From the NCBI GenBank assembly GCA_944321335.1, contig CALUKX010000012.1, positions 1 through 48,817 of the forward strand: a stretch of 48,817 nucleotides of DNA, read 5' to 3'. This document shows positions 1 through 7,500 of this stretch, piece by piece. Within the stretch, counting starts at the first letter, position 1, and the number at the start of each line of letters is the position of its first letter. Both the position numbers and the translations under genes were made by a program. Under the pieces are notes generated by a model. That model made no database searches and had not been told where the DNA came from. It saw nothing but the letters and a program-made list of their open reading frames with translations. The DNA is from an uncultured Phocaeicola sp. (lineage in GTDB: Bacteria; Bacteroidota; Bacteroidia; Bacteroidales; Bacteroidaceae).

Positions 1-110
1 GTGTAAGGTTCACGTCCGTCGGGTTTAGAACTGAAAAGTTTGTTGTCCAGCCAATACTGGTACCATTTTCCCTCCACGTCAGCGGGATTGTACTTACTTG
101 CTAATTCCAT
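1..110 (-). CDS. valS: Valyl-tRNA synthetase, N-terminal fragment
   Basis: The reverse strand from an ATG at 110-108 reads an N-terminus beginning [20 protein letters not shown] and continuing with [16 protein letters not shown] to the window edge. This is the characteristic start of bacterial class I valyl-tRNA synthetase, where the 'YNP..VE..WY..W' motif precedes the Rossmann catalytic domain. Only 36 of roughly 870 residues are present and the rest lies outside the window. The enzyme charges tRNA-Val in the cytoplasm. A TAATTTTG -7 box sits about 40 nt upstream of the start. The identification rests on recognising the N-terminal motif. Confidence 0.85.
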   Translation of the reverse strand, partial: MELASKYNPADVEGKWYQYWLDNKLFSSKPDGREPY

Positions 111-148
111 TTTCTATTTCGTTTTTAGTAATTATCTGTTTGAGGTTG

Positions 149-156
149 CAAAATTA
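149..156 (-). promoter_or_regulatory. Predicted -7 box of valS
   Basis: On the reverse strand this reads TAATTTTG, an exact match to the Bacteroidota -7 consensus TAnnTTTG, 39 nt upstream of the valS ATG. I see no good TTTG -33 element at the expected distance. Confidence 0.5.
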
Positions 157-346
157 ATAAAACTAGTTGAAATACTCGTGTTCTCTGTCGCTAAAATCGT
201 ATATATTAATTAAGGTGTAGCGTATCGGCGATTTGTAAATTTGGTTATACCGGATTATACTGAGGCTTGTTTCGAACCGCTTATTGGTAGTCAGATATTG
301 GCAATTATCCATTTATTTCTTGTCCTATAAATATTTTTAATGATTT

Positions 347-379
347 TTTGCGTTTTTATCGAATAATCGTATAACTTTA
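347..379 (+). promoter_or_regulatory. Promoter of the Big_2 lipoprotein gene
   Basis: TTTG at 347-350 is followed after 21 nt by TAACTTTA at 372-379, a near-consensus Bacteroidota -33/-7 pair (last base A instead of G). The ATG is 38 nt further on. Confidence 0.55.
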
Positions 380-417
380 CCTGTGATTTAAATATATTAA
401 ACTAAACTTGATAACTT

Positions 418-1791
418 ATGGAAAGATTGTTTTGTAAAATTTGTATCATTTGCTGCATGATGTTTGTGTTCGTGTCTTGTAGTGACAATGACGATGCAGC
501 TGTATCTCTTACCTTTGATAAATCTGAAATGACAGTAAGACAGGGGCAAACCGGAAAGATTGCAGCGACATTGACTGTACCTTTAGAGGATGGAAAATCA
601 ATTGAATGGACTTCCAGTAATGAAGCGGTTGCATCTGTTGACGAGGGTACTGTTTTAGGAGTTTCTCCAGGAGAAGCTATTATTACAGCTTCTTATAAAG
701 GGATGATTGCTACCTGTGCTGTAACAGTAACATCCGTTGAGCTTACATTGGATAAAACTGAACTTGCTATGGAGGTCGGCTCTAAAGTAACTTTAATTGC
801 TACTGTGACACCGCCATTGGGTGAAGGTGAGACTTTGGCCTGGTCTTCAAGTGATGAAGCTGTAGCCACTGTTGCTGATGGTGTTGTATCTGCCGTTGGA
901 GCAGGTGAAGCTACCATTACTGTTGCGTGTGGAACTTTGACTGCCATTTGTCAGGTTACTGTTACTCTTTCTGCTCCAAAAGTTGGTGATTATTTCTATT
1001 CTGATGGAACATGGAGCGATGGTGGTTTGGTAAGTATGGATATAGATGGTCAGAATGCGGTATGGGCTGATGTAAAACCGGATCCGGTATCGGGTAAGAC
1101 TGTAATTGGAATTGTATGTCAGACAAATCCGGACCGCATTGCTGATACTGAAAAGACAAATGGGTTTACACATGGATATGTTTTGGCAACTCGCATAGCG
1201 GGTGATGACCCTGTCAATAATCCGACAATGCATTGGAGTAATGATTATGACTTTTCTTGTTTGAAAGGGGCTAAATTAGCTTCAACTTGGTATTCCAATG
1301 TCAATGGCTATTCGGAAACAATGACTGTTAAGGAATTTTATGGTAATGATTTAGCTACTTGGATGCCGGCATTCGATGCTGTATTAAACAAATTCCCTGT
1401 GGCTGCTCCTGCAAATACAAGTGGTTGGTTTTTGCCGAGTACCGGTCAGTTGTGGGATGCATTGGCCAATTTATGTGGTTCGGAAGCGGCTAAACTTTTT
1501 AAAGATTGGCAGACTTATAGTTATGACGCGACACATTATTGCACTGATAATGTTTCATATGACGCTATTGCCTATTTCAATAGCATGATGGCTAAGGTAC
1601 CGGCTGCCGACAAGAATGATATGGTAGAAACGACTTCTACGACTTGGGATCATTTTTGTTCAATTTGGGTATCTACCCCTTATGATAGTGAAGCTGCCTG
1701 TCAGTTCAATATTGGTTCGGATGGATTGATTGAATGTATGTGTGATTGGTATGACGGGGATGCTGAAGTGCGACCAATCCTTGCTTTCTGA
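418..1791 (+). CDS. Surface lipoprotein with two Big_2 Ig-like domains
   Basis: A 457-residue lipoprotein. The signal peptide ends in a lipobox (FVSC, Cys21) followed by SDNDD, an acidic stretch like the Bacteroidota lipoprotein export signal that sends lipoproteins to the cell surface. Two bacterial Ig-like Big_2 repeats follow, about residues 28-106 and 108-184; each has the 'W.SS.EAVA.V..G.V..V..GEA.IT' signature. The remaining 270 residues begin GDYFYSDGTWSDGG and end VRPILAF, a C-terminal module I recognise from many Bacteroides lipoproteins but cannot assign a function. It stands alone, with its own promoter and a downstream hairpin. Export and surface exposure are inferences from the motif. 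Adhesion or glycan contact would fit Big_2 domains, but no substrate is indicated. Confidence 0.75.
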   Translation: MERLFCKICIICCMMFVFVSCSDNDDAAVSLTFDKSEMTVRQGQTGKIAATLTVPLEDGKSIEWTSSNEAVASVDEGTVLGVSPGEAIITASYKGMIATCAVTVTSVELTLDKTELAMEVGSKVTLIATVTPPLGEGETLAWSSSDEAVATVADGVVSAVGAGEATITVACGTLTAICQVTVTLSAPKVGDYFYSDGTWSDGGLVSMDIDGQNAVWADVKPDPVSGKTVIGIVCQTNPDRIADTEKTNGFTHGYVLATRIAGDDPVNNPTMHWSNDYDFSCLKGAKLASTWYSNVNGYSETMTVKEFYGNDLATWMPAFDAVLNKFPVAAPANTSGWFLPSTGQLWDALANLCGSEAAKLFKDWQTYSYDATHYCTDNVSYDAIAYFNSMMAKVPAADKNDMVETTSTTWDHFCSIWVSTPYDSEAACQFNIGSDGLIECMCDWYDGDAEVRPILAF

Positions 1792-1814
1792 TATATTCTC
1801 TGCTGGATATAATT

Positions 1815-1847
1815 ATAATGCGCAATGAATTTTTCATTGCGCATTAT
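1815..1847 (+). terminator. Perfect 15-bp hairpin after the Big_2 lipoprotein gene
   Basis: Bases 1815-1829 pair perfectly with 1833-1847 around a three-base TTT loop, 23 nt after the stop codon. The stem contains TGCGCAATGAA. The trailing T-run is weak (TATTTGTTT), so it could act as a terminator or as an mRNA-stabilising 3' hairpin. Confidence 0.65.
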
Positions 1848-1987
1848 TTGTTTCCTGTAATTGGGAGTTGGTGATTCTGTAAGTTCGAATAGTGTATTTC
1901 TGGTGGTATGTATCAAAACATAGTCAGAAAAAGATAAGAATTACTTGGGATTTATTATTCTATTATTTCAACTTTTAGGGTAAATGA

Positions 1988-2112
1988 CAAGTCGTTTTCA
2001 TCGTCCACCGTACCGAAGACGGCCGTCCACGGTACGGAAGACGATCGTCCTCGGTACGGTGGACGGTATAAAGATTCTGTCCTTATGTGTACTCGAAAAA
2101 AGGAACGACTTG
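1988..2112. repeat. Palindromic three-unit tandem repeat with flanking inverted repeat
   Basis: Three 20-bp units lie at 2002-2021, 2024-2043 and 2046-2065 with an exact 22-bp period. They are separated by the self-complementary dinucleotides GC and AT. Each unit has the form CGTCC-wC-sGTACsG-wrGACG and is itself nearly palindromic about a central GTAC. The first 15 bases (2002-2016) are the exact reverse complement of 2051-2065, so the whole block folds on itself. It is bracketed by a perfect 9-bp inverted repeat, CAAGTCGTT (1988-1996) and AACGACTTG (2104-2112). It looks like a REP/BIME-type or MITE-like intergenic element. No coding capacity is seen. Confidence 0.7.
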
Positions 2113-2195
2113 GTGGCTATTGCTAAAACTGAAATTAATGTTGGGATGAAGTGAAAAAATCAATTTGGAGGATGTTTTAGAAACCCCTGTTTTCG

Positions 2196-2294
2196 CTGAT
2201 TATCAATGGATTTGGCTGAAGGGACATGAAGGGAAAAACAACGTGCTGAACCGTTGTGGCAGGGGTGGGTTCAGCCATAGTCGTTGAGAATCAG
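2196..2294. repeat. Imperfect inverted-repeat element with 25-bp arms
   Basis: Arm 2196-2220 is largely complementary to arm 2270-2294. CTGATTATCAATG (2196-2208) pairs with CGTTGAGAATCAG (2282-2294) in 12 of 13 positions counting one G-T wobble. TGGCTGAA (2213-2220) pairs perfectly with TTCAGCCA (2270-2277). Inside is a further hairpin, ACAACG (2238-2243) with CGTTGT (2252-2257). ACCCCTG at 2183-2189 could also pair with CAGGGGT at 2260-2266, giving a pseudoknot-like alternative. It may be a structured RNA or a small mobile-element relic. Confidence 0.55.
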
Positions 2295-2431
2295 AAAGAT
2301 ATAACGGTCGGATTTGAATTTCAGGAAAATAATGTTTCTGTGGTATATCTGATTCAGGATTGGTTTTATTCAATGGGAATTTTCCCTAATCGAAAATAGA
2401 GAATTCCCTATCAGCCGATAGGTGAATTCCT

Positions 2432-2462
2432 TTTGTCATAATTAAATTGTATTCTATATTTG
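2432..2462 (+). promoter_or_regulatory. Promoter of the BamE-like lipoprotein gene
   Basis: TTTG at 2432-2435, a 19-nt spacer and TATATTTG at 2455-2462 match the Bacteroidota -33/-7 consensus exactly, 22 nt upstream of the ATG. The GAATTC-containing palindrome at 2401-2428 ends three bases before the -33 box and could be an operator. Confidence 0.75.
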
Positions 2463-2484
2463 TTTCAACAAAAATGGCAAGTAT

Positions 2485-3153
2485 ATGAAAAGAAAGATAA
2501 TGAACTTCGGGGTAGCTATGTTGTTGGCTGCCGCAATGTGTGGTTGTGGCTCTTCGTTTACGGCAAGCAGCTCACGCGACTTGGTGGATTCCATTCATAA
2601 AGGTATGACGATGGAGGAGGTTAGGAATGTTATGGGAAAGCCGACCTATCGTTCGTTTATTCGTGATTCGGAAGAATGGAGGTACGAAAAAACTCACATT
2701 ATTGGGGGCGATCAATCAGTTATAGTTATAGGATTCGTTGATGGAAAAGTTGAGTATTTGGATTCTTTCAATACCGGAGTGCCTGGACAACAATCGGGTG
2801 TAAGGCCTTCTGTTGTAGTTCTTCCTCCGCATGACTATCAATATCCGACGGTGGATGAACAACTTCTGTGCAATCGCGATTATGATAACCTTGTGAATAG
2901 ATTGAAAAAAATGGCTTTGAAAGATGATAAGCTGAAACTTGTAAGGGAAACGATCCAAAACGGAAATAAATATACATCCCGGCAATGTGTCGGAGTAATG
3001 AAAGCATTGGATTGGGATGAAGAACGTTTGGAGGTTCTCGGAATGATTGTTCCGGTTCTGGTCGATCGTGAAAATGATGATGAGATTGTAGAAAGCATGG
3101 ATTTTCTTAGCGGAAAAGAGTCGGCAAGAAAAATATTGGATGAATATAAATGA
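2485..3153 (+). CDS. Lipoprotein with BamE-like and DUF4476 domains
   Basis: A 222-residue lipoprotein with signal peptide and lipobox Cys at residue 21 (MCGC). Residues about 37-105 carry the SmpA/OmlA (BamE-like) core: 'IHKGMTMEEVRNVMGKPT' followed by an E-W-R-Y strand. In BamE this fold helps hold the outer-membrane barrel assembly complex. Residues about 125-220 match the DUF4476 helical module, visible as 'YDNLVNRLKKMALKDDKLK' and 'GVMKALDWDEERLE'. The BamE-like fold occurs in many unrelated envelope lipoproteins, so a BAM role is not implied. It is a single-gene unit with a consensus promoter and its own terminator. The partner protein is unknown. Confidence 0.75.
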   Translation: MKRKIMNFGVAMLLAAAMCGCGSSFTASSSRDLVDSIHKGMTMEEVRNVMGKPTYRSFIRDSEEWRYEKTHIIGGDQSVIVIGFVDGKVEYLDSFNTGVPGQQSGVRPSVVVLPPHDYQYPTVDEQLLCNRDYDNLVNRLKKMALKDDKLKLVRETIQNGNKYTSRQCVGVMKALDWDEERLEVLGMIVPVLVDRENDDEIVESMDFLSGKESARKILDEYK

Positions 3154-3170
3154 AATTCATTATATGTATA

Positions 3171-3200
3171 ATCCTCGTTCGTATGAGCGGGGATTTTTTG
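3171..3200 (+). terminator. Intrinsic terminator after the BamE-like gene
   Basis: ATCCTCGTTC (3171-3180) pairs through two wobbles with GAGCGGGGAT (3185-3194) and is followed by a run of six T. The last TTTG of the T-run also serves as the -33 box of the lepA promoter, so terminator and promoter are interlocked. Confidence 0.75.
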
Positions 3201-3227
3201 TGCCTTCGCCAAAATTCGCTATCTTTG
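3197..3227 (+). promoter_or_regulatory. Promoter of lepA
   Basis: TTTG at 3197-3200, a 19-nt spacer and TATCTTTG at 3220-3227 fit the Bacteroidota consensus. The leader to the lepA ATG is about 50 nt. Confidence 0.7.
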
Positions 3228-3285
3228 CATCGTAAATTACACGTAAAGTGTACATATATTATAGATAAATAAAAGAATACTATAA

Positions 3286-5067
3286 ATGAAGAATATCCGA
3301 AATTTCTGTATTATCGCTCATATCGATCATGGGAAATCGACTTTGGCCGACCGCTTGTTGGAGTATACCCAGACCGTGAAGATTACTGAAGGACAGATGC
3401 TTGATGATATGGACCTCGAACGTGAACGTGGTATCACAATCAAGAGTCATGCCATTCAGATGGAGTATAATTATAAAGGTGAAAAGTATATTTTAAATTT
3501 GATTGATACTCCGGGGCACGTCGATTTTTCATATGAGGTATCCCGTTCTATCGCTGCATGCGAAGGGGCTTTGCTGGTTGTCGATGCATCGCAGGGCGTT
3601 CAAGCTCAGACCATTTCCAACCTGTATATGGCTTTGGAACATGATTTGGAGATTATTCCGGTAATGAACAAGTGTGATATGGCAAGTGCCATGCCCGATG
3701 AAGTGGAAGATGAAATCATCGACTTGCTGGGTTGCGACCGTAGCGATATCATCCGTGCTTCGGGTAAGACCGGTATGGGAGTGGAAGAGATTCTTCAAGC
3801 TGTAGTGGAACGTATCCCGGCTCCGCAGGGTGACGAGAATGCTCCGTTGCAGGCTTTGATTTTCGATTCTGTATTCAATTCGTTCCGTGGTATCATCGCT
3901 TACTTCAAGGTGGTGAACGGTGTAATCCGTACGGGCGACAAGGTGAAGTTCTTCAATACCGGAAAAGAATATGATGCCGATGAGGTTGGTGTGCTGAAGA
4001 TGGACTTGGTGCCGCGTAAGGAATTGCGTACAGGTGACGTAGGATATATCATTTCGGGTATCAAGACTTCGCGCGAGGTCAAGGTGGGGGATACCATCAC
4101 GCATATTGCCAAACCTTGTGACAAGGCAATCGAAGGTTTCGAGGAAGTGAAGCCGATGGTGTTTGCCGGTGTCTATCCGATTGAGGCGGAAGATTATGAA
4201 AACTTGCGTGCTTCGCTCGAGAAGTTGCAGTTGAATGATGCTTCGCTGACTTTCCAACCGGAATCGTCATTGGCATTGGGATTCGGTTTCCGTTGCGGTT
4301 TCCTGGGATTGCTTCACATGGAAATCGTTCAGGAACGTCTCGATCGTGAGTTCGACATGAACGTAATTACAACTGTGCCGAACGTATCTTATATGGTATA
4401 CGACAAGCAGGGCGGGGTACAGGAAGTACATAACCCGGGTGGTATGCCGGATCCGACACTGATCGACCATATCGAAGAGCCTTATATCGATGCATCCATC
4501 ATCACACGTACCGATTATATCGGCCCTATCATGACTCTCTGTCTGGGCAAACGTGGTGAACTGGTACGTCAGGACTATATTTCGGGTAACCGTGTGGAAC
4601 TGCATTACAAGATGCCGTTGGGGGAAATTGTAATCGACTTTTATGACAAGCTGAAGAGTATCTCGAAAGGTTACGCTTCGTTCGACTATCACCAGTCGGG
4701 TTTCCGTCCTTCCAAACTGGTGAAACTGGATATATTGCTGAATGGCGAATCGGTGGACGCCCTTTCTACACTGACTCATTTCGACAATGCTTACGACTTG
4801 GGTCGCCGTATGTGTGAGAAACTGAAGGAACTGATACCTCGTCAGCAGTTTGAAATTGCTATCCAAGCGGCCATTGGGGCCAAGATTATTGCTCGCGAAA
4901 CCATCAAGGCCGTTCGAAAAGATGTAACGGCGAAATGTTACGGTGGTGATGTGAGCCGTAAACGTAAGTTGCTTGAGAAACAGAAACGGGGTAAGAAACG
5001 AATGAAGCAGATAGGTACAGTAGAAGTTCCTCAGAAAGCTTTCCTTGCTGTCTTAAAATTAGACTGA
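3286..5067 (+). CDS. lepA: Elongation factor 4 (LepA), ribosome back-translocating GTPase
   Basis: A 593-residue translational GTPase of the full family length. G-domain motifs are intact: P-loop AHIDHGKST (11-19), switch I RGITIKS (48-54), DTPGH (74-78), NKCD (128-131) and the SGK G5 motif near 159. His78 after DTPG corresponds to the catalytic histidine. Domains II and III follow, then the LepA-specific C-terminal domain, which ends in the basic stretch '[19 protein letters not shown]' that contacts the ribosome. LepA acts in the cytoplasm on stalled or misassembled ribosomes. It is transcribed alone, between a consensus promoter and a strong terminator. Confidence 0.97.
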   Translation: MKNIRNFCIIAHIDHGKSTLADRLLEYTQTVKITEGQMLDDMDLERERGITIKSHAIQMEYNYKGEKYILNLIDTPGHVDFSYEVSRSIAACEGALLVVDASQGVQAQTISNLYMALEHDLEIIPVMNKCDMASAMPDEVEDEIIDLLGCDRSDIIRASGKTGMGVEEILQAVVERIPAPQGDENAPLQALIFDSVFNSFRGIIAYFKVVNGVIRTGDKVKFFNTGKEYDADEVGVLKMDLVPRKELRTGDVGYIISGIKTSREVKVGDTITHIAKPCDKAIEGFEEVKPMVFAGVYPIEAEDYENLRASLEKLQLNDASLTFQPESSLALGFGFRCGFLGLLHMEIVQERLDREFDMNVITTVPNVSYMVYDKQGGVQEVHNPGGMPDPTLIDHIEEPYIDASIITRTDYIGPIMTLCLGKRGELVRQDYISGNRVELHYKMPLGEIVIDFYDKLKSISKGYASFDYHQSGFRPSKLVKLDILLNGESVDALSTLTHFDNAYDLGRRMCEKLKELIPRQQFEIAIQAAIGAKIIARETIKAVRKDVTAKCYGGDVSRKRKLLEKQKRGKKRMKQIGTVEVPQKAFLAVLKLD

Positions 5068-5081
5068 TTCTCTTTTATGAT

Positions 5082-5123
5082 AAAAAATGCCGGATTGCAA
5101 CAAATGCATTCCGGCATTTTTTT
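5082..5123 (+). terminator. Intrinsic terminator after lepA
   Basis: AAAATGCCGGA is followed after a short loop by its complement TCCGGCATTTT and seven T, starting about 15 nt after the lepA stop. Confidence 0.85.
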
Positions 5124-5306
5124 GTATTATTTTAAATGATTGAGAATCAAGATAAAATAATTTTTTTAAAAAAAAGTTCATTTTTTTGTCAACAAAATAG
5201 CGGATATTGGCGTTAAAACAATGTGCATGCCGGATTTAGGAGCGGGGAAATGTGTGGGGTATGTTTTAGTTAACTATATTTATTAATCTTCCGCTACCTA
5301 CCGTCG

Positions 5307-5314
5307 TAAATTTG
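5307..5314 (+). promoter_or_regulatory. Candidate -7 box of the ECF sigma gene
   Basis: TAAATTTG matches TAnnTTTG and lies 24 nt before the ATG. No TTTG is present at the -33 distance, so the call is tentative. Confidence 0.4.
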
Positions 5315-5338
5315 GTGCGGATTAAAAAATGATCTGCT

Positions 5339-5920
5339 ATGAAAGATCTATTGAGAACTTTTTCAGACGATCAGTTGATTAAGCTGTATCGTCAAGGCGA
5401 TGAAATGGCATTCAATGAGTTGTATGCCCGGTATGAGAACGTTATTCGTACTACCATTCGTATGGTCGTCAAAGATGATGAGGAGGCATCTGATGTCTTT
5501 CAAGAGTATGTCCAACATACTTTTCTAAAAAAATTGAAAGGCACATACGAATGTAACGGATTCTTTTCTTCTTGGCAACGCCGGGTTTTGAAAAATTATC
5601 TTTGTAGCTATTTCCGGTCTTCTGACAGGAAAAAAAATATAAAGCTATGTCTTGAACAATATCCTGATATTTCCTTATATGAGGAAGATAGAGTAAGTGA
5701 AAGTAGGCATGAAGGAGGAAAATTGATTCGGGAATTGGTTGAAAGTCTGCCGGAAGAATATAGAAAACTTATTTTAATGAGATCCTTTGCAGATATGACG
5801 TATCAGGAAATGTCTGAATGTACAGGAATAAACCGTTCAACCTTAGTCGCGAGGGTAAAACATGCACAACATCTTCTAAAGCAAATGTTAAAAGAAAAAG
5901 GATATGATTATTACCTCTGA
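5339..5920 (+). CDS. ECF-type RNA polymerase sigma factor
   Basis: A 193-residue sigma-70 family protein with only regions 2 and 4, the ECF layout. Region 2 covers about residues 20-95 (FNELYARYENVIR; DDEEASDVFQEYVQHTFLKKL). Region 4 covers about 130-185 (LPEEYRKLILMRSFADMTYQEMSECTGINRSTLVARVKHAQHLLK). The region 2.2 segment has about three extra residues (YVQ) compared with the usual 'D..QEVFLKLW'. No anti-sigma factor (FecR type or ZAS type) follows; the next gene is the RseC-like one with its own promoter. Its regulon is unknown. Lack of a partner suggests control by its own transcription or by a distant anti-sigma factor. Confidence 0.85.
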   Translation: MKDLLRTFSDDQLIKLYRQGDEMAFNELYARYENVIRTTIRMVVKDDEEASDVFQEYVQHTFLKKLKGTYECNGFFSSWQRRVLKNYLCSYFRSSDRKKNIKLCLEQYPDISLYEEDRVSESRHEGGKLIRELVESLPEEYRKLILMRSFADMTYQEMSECTGINRSTLVARVKHAQHLLKQMLKEKGYDYYL

Positions 5921-5983
5921 TTAATTTTACTTTTTTTAATGAGAAAAACTCCGTTAACGTTACCAATAAAACAATTTTTATAG

Positions 5984-5991
5984 TACATTTG
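5984..5991 (+). promoter_or_regulatory. -7 box of the rseC-rnf operon
   Basis: TACATTTG matches the consensus. It overlaps a possible TTG start at 5989, which would therefore lie upstream of the transcription start. This is the reason for choosing the ATG at 6022 for rseC. Confidence 0.6.
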
Positions 5992-6021
5992 CCTCGAATT
6001 TGTAAAGTTGGGTTTGCAAAC

Positions 6022-6441
6022 ATGGTAAATAACATTAAACATCTTGGTATTGTGGAAAGCATAAACGGTTCTTACGTCAAGGTAAGAATCAGCCAGAGTT
6101 CTGCTTGTTCCTCGTGCAGTGTGAAAGGACATTGTAGCGTTTCCGAGACAAAAGAAAAACTGATTGATGTATTCAATAAGAATGAAGTTACCTGTCAGGT
6201 AGGTGAACGTGTTATGATTGTTGGTACTACATCAATGGGGATGAAGGCTGTATTTTGGGCATTTGTCCTACCTTTTCTTTGGCTCATGACGGTATTGGTC
6301 CTGATACTTCACTTTACAGGAAATGAACCTGTAGCGGCATTGGCATCTTTGGGGAGTCTGATACCATACTATCTTGTAATTTATTTATGTAGGCACAAAC
6401 TGACACGTACATTTACCTTTACCTTAGAATCTATTGTGTAA
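6022..6441 (+). CDS. rseC: RseC/MucC-like membrane protein heading the rnf operon
   Basis: A 139-residue protein from the ATG at 6022 (MVNNIKHLGIVESI). A longer frame could begin at a TTG at 5989, but that lies inside the promoter. It has the RseC/MucC layout: an N-terminal strand domain with the conserved cysteines C29-x2-C32-x5-C38 (CSSCSVKGHC), then two hydrophobic helices at about 75-95 and 102-122 that form a membrane hairpin. In E. coli RseC modulates the sigma-E response and has been tied to redox control. Here it sits 34 nt upstream of rnfB and is surely co-transcribed. A role linking Rnf redox state or Fe-S supply to regulation is my inference. The neighbouring ECF sigma factor is suggestive but is in a separate unit. 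Confidence 0.85.
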   Translation: MVNNIKHLGIVESINGSYVKVRISQSSACSSCSVKGHCSVSETKEKLIDVFNKNEVTCQVGERVMIVGTTSMGMKAVFWAFVLPFLWLMTVLVLILHFTGNEPVAALASLGSLIPYYLVIYLCRHKLTRTFTFTLESIV

Positions 6442-6475
6442 TCTATAATTAAATTAATAAACTAACTTTATATTT

Positions 6476-7462
6476 ATGAACTTAATTTTGGTTGCAGTAA
6501 TTTCATTGGGAGCTATCGGCTTGATTGCAGCTGTAATCTTGTACGCCACTTCCAAGAAGTTTGCTGTTTATGAAGATCCGCGAATTGCTCAGGTTGCTGA
6601 GGTTCTTCCTCAGGCCAACTGTGGAGGATGCGGTTATCCGGGATGTTCAGGTTTTGCTGCTGCTTGCGTTAAAGCCGGATCGTTGGAGGGAAAACTGTGT
6701 CCGGTAGGTGGTCAGCCTACAATGGAGAAAGTCGCTAGTATTTTGGGGTTGGAAGCAGCTGCTTCCGAGCCGAAGGTAGCGGTTGTTAGATGTAACGGTA
6801 CTTGTGCCAATCGTCCGAAAGTAACTCAGTACGATGGTGTACGTTCATGTGCTGTGGCTAACTCTACTTACGGCGGTGAAACTGGTTGTACATTCGGTTG
6901 TTTGGGTTGTGGCGATTGTGTGACTGCATGTCAGTTTGATGCGATACACATGAATCCGGAAACCGGTCTGCCTGAGGTTGACGAAAACAAGTGTACTGCG
7001 TGTGGAGCTTGTAGCAAAGCTTGTCCGCGTAACATCATCGAAATTCGTCCGAAGGGTAAGAACAACCGCCGTGTGTATGTACAGTGTGTAAATAAGGACA
7101 AGGGAGCTGTTGCCCGCAAGGCCTGTACCGCTGCTTGTATCGGTTGTGGTAAATGTGTAAAAGTTTGTCCTTTCGAAGCTATTACTTTGGAAAACAATTT
7201 GGCTTATATCGATCCTGCCAAATGTAAATCTTGCCGTAAATGTGAGATGGAATGTCCTCAGAATGCAATCATTGCTGTAAACTTCCCTCCGCGTAAACCG
7301 AAACCGGCTGAAACGGCTACTACTGCAAATGCAACAAAACCGGTAGCGGAAACTTCGAAAACAGAAACGGTTGCTCCAAAAGCTGATGCAACTGTTGCTC
7401 CGAAGGTAGAAACTCCTGTAGTGGAAGCTCCAAAGGCTGAAATTCCGAAAGCTGAGGCATAA
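6476..7462 (+). CDS. rnfB: Rnf electron transport complex subunit B (ferredoxin-type)
   Basis: A 328-residue subunit that passes electrons from reduced ferredoxin into the membrane-bound Rnf complex. One N-terminal membrane helix (about 4-24) is followed by the Fe-S domain (C49-x2-C52-x4-C57, Cys75). Further [4Fe-4S] motifs are CLGCGDCVTACQ, CTACGACSKACP, CIGCGKCVKVCP and CKSCRKCEMECP. This is longer than the roughly 190-residue proteobacterial RnfB because of the extra ferredoxin repeats. The last 60 residues or so are a low-complexity Pro/Ala/Lys/Thr/Glu tail (repeats of 'APKA', 'VETP') without predicted fold. It is the second gene of the rseC-rnf operon. Confidence 0.95.
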   Translation: MNLILVAVISLGAIGLIAAVILYATSKKFAVYEDPRIAQVAEVLPQANCGGCGYPGCSGFAAACVKAGSLEGKLCPVGGQPTMEKVASILGLEAAASEPKVAVVRCNGTCANRPKVTQYDGVRSCAVANSTYGGETGCTFGCLGCGDCVTACQFDAIHMNPETGLPEVDENKCTACGACSKACPRNIIEIRPKGKNNRRVYVQCVNKDKGAVARKACTAACIGCGKCVKVCPFEAITLENNLAYIDPAKCKSCRKCEMECPQNAIIAVNFPPRKPKPAETATTANATKPVAETSKTETVAPKADATVAPKVETPVVEAPKAEIPKAEA

Positions 7463-7500
7463 TCAAAATCTATTCGTAAACAATTAATAAAGATATTAAA

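Larger units (their letters stand above)
111..417. other. Intergenic region between divergent valS and lipoprotein gene
   Basis: This 307-base A/T-rich gap separates divergently transcribed genes. It holds the valS -7 box, a lone TAAATTTG at 236-243 on the plus strand and the promoter of the downstream lipoprotein. I see no convincing small gene or structured RNA in it. Confidence 0.5.
1792..2484. other. Long intergenic region with palindromic elements
   Basis: This 693-base gap between two lipoprotein genes contains a terminator hairpin, the two palindromic elements listed separately, and a small palindrome at 2401-2428 (GAATTC-x-CTATC, loop, GATAG-xx-GAATTC) directly in front of the next promoter. 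None of the short reading frames here has family signal or a good promoter position, so I call no gene. Confidence 0.5.

Noticed and set aside
2002-2065. Possible CRISPR array
   Set aside because: The repeats are 20 bp with only 2-bp spacers, are themselves palindromic and diverge from each other, and there are no cas genes.
3529-4257. Long antisense frame inside lepA (242 codons)
   Set aside because: No recognisable domain, and it overlaps an essential, fully conserved gene. The same applies to the antisense frames within dnaB, copA, the helicase and the Rnf genes.
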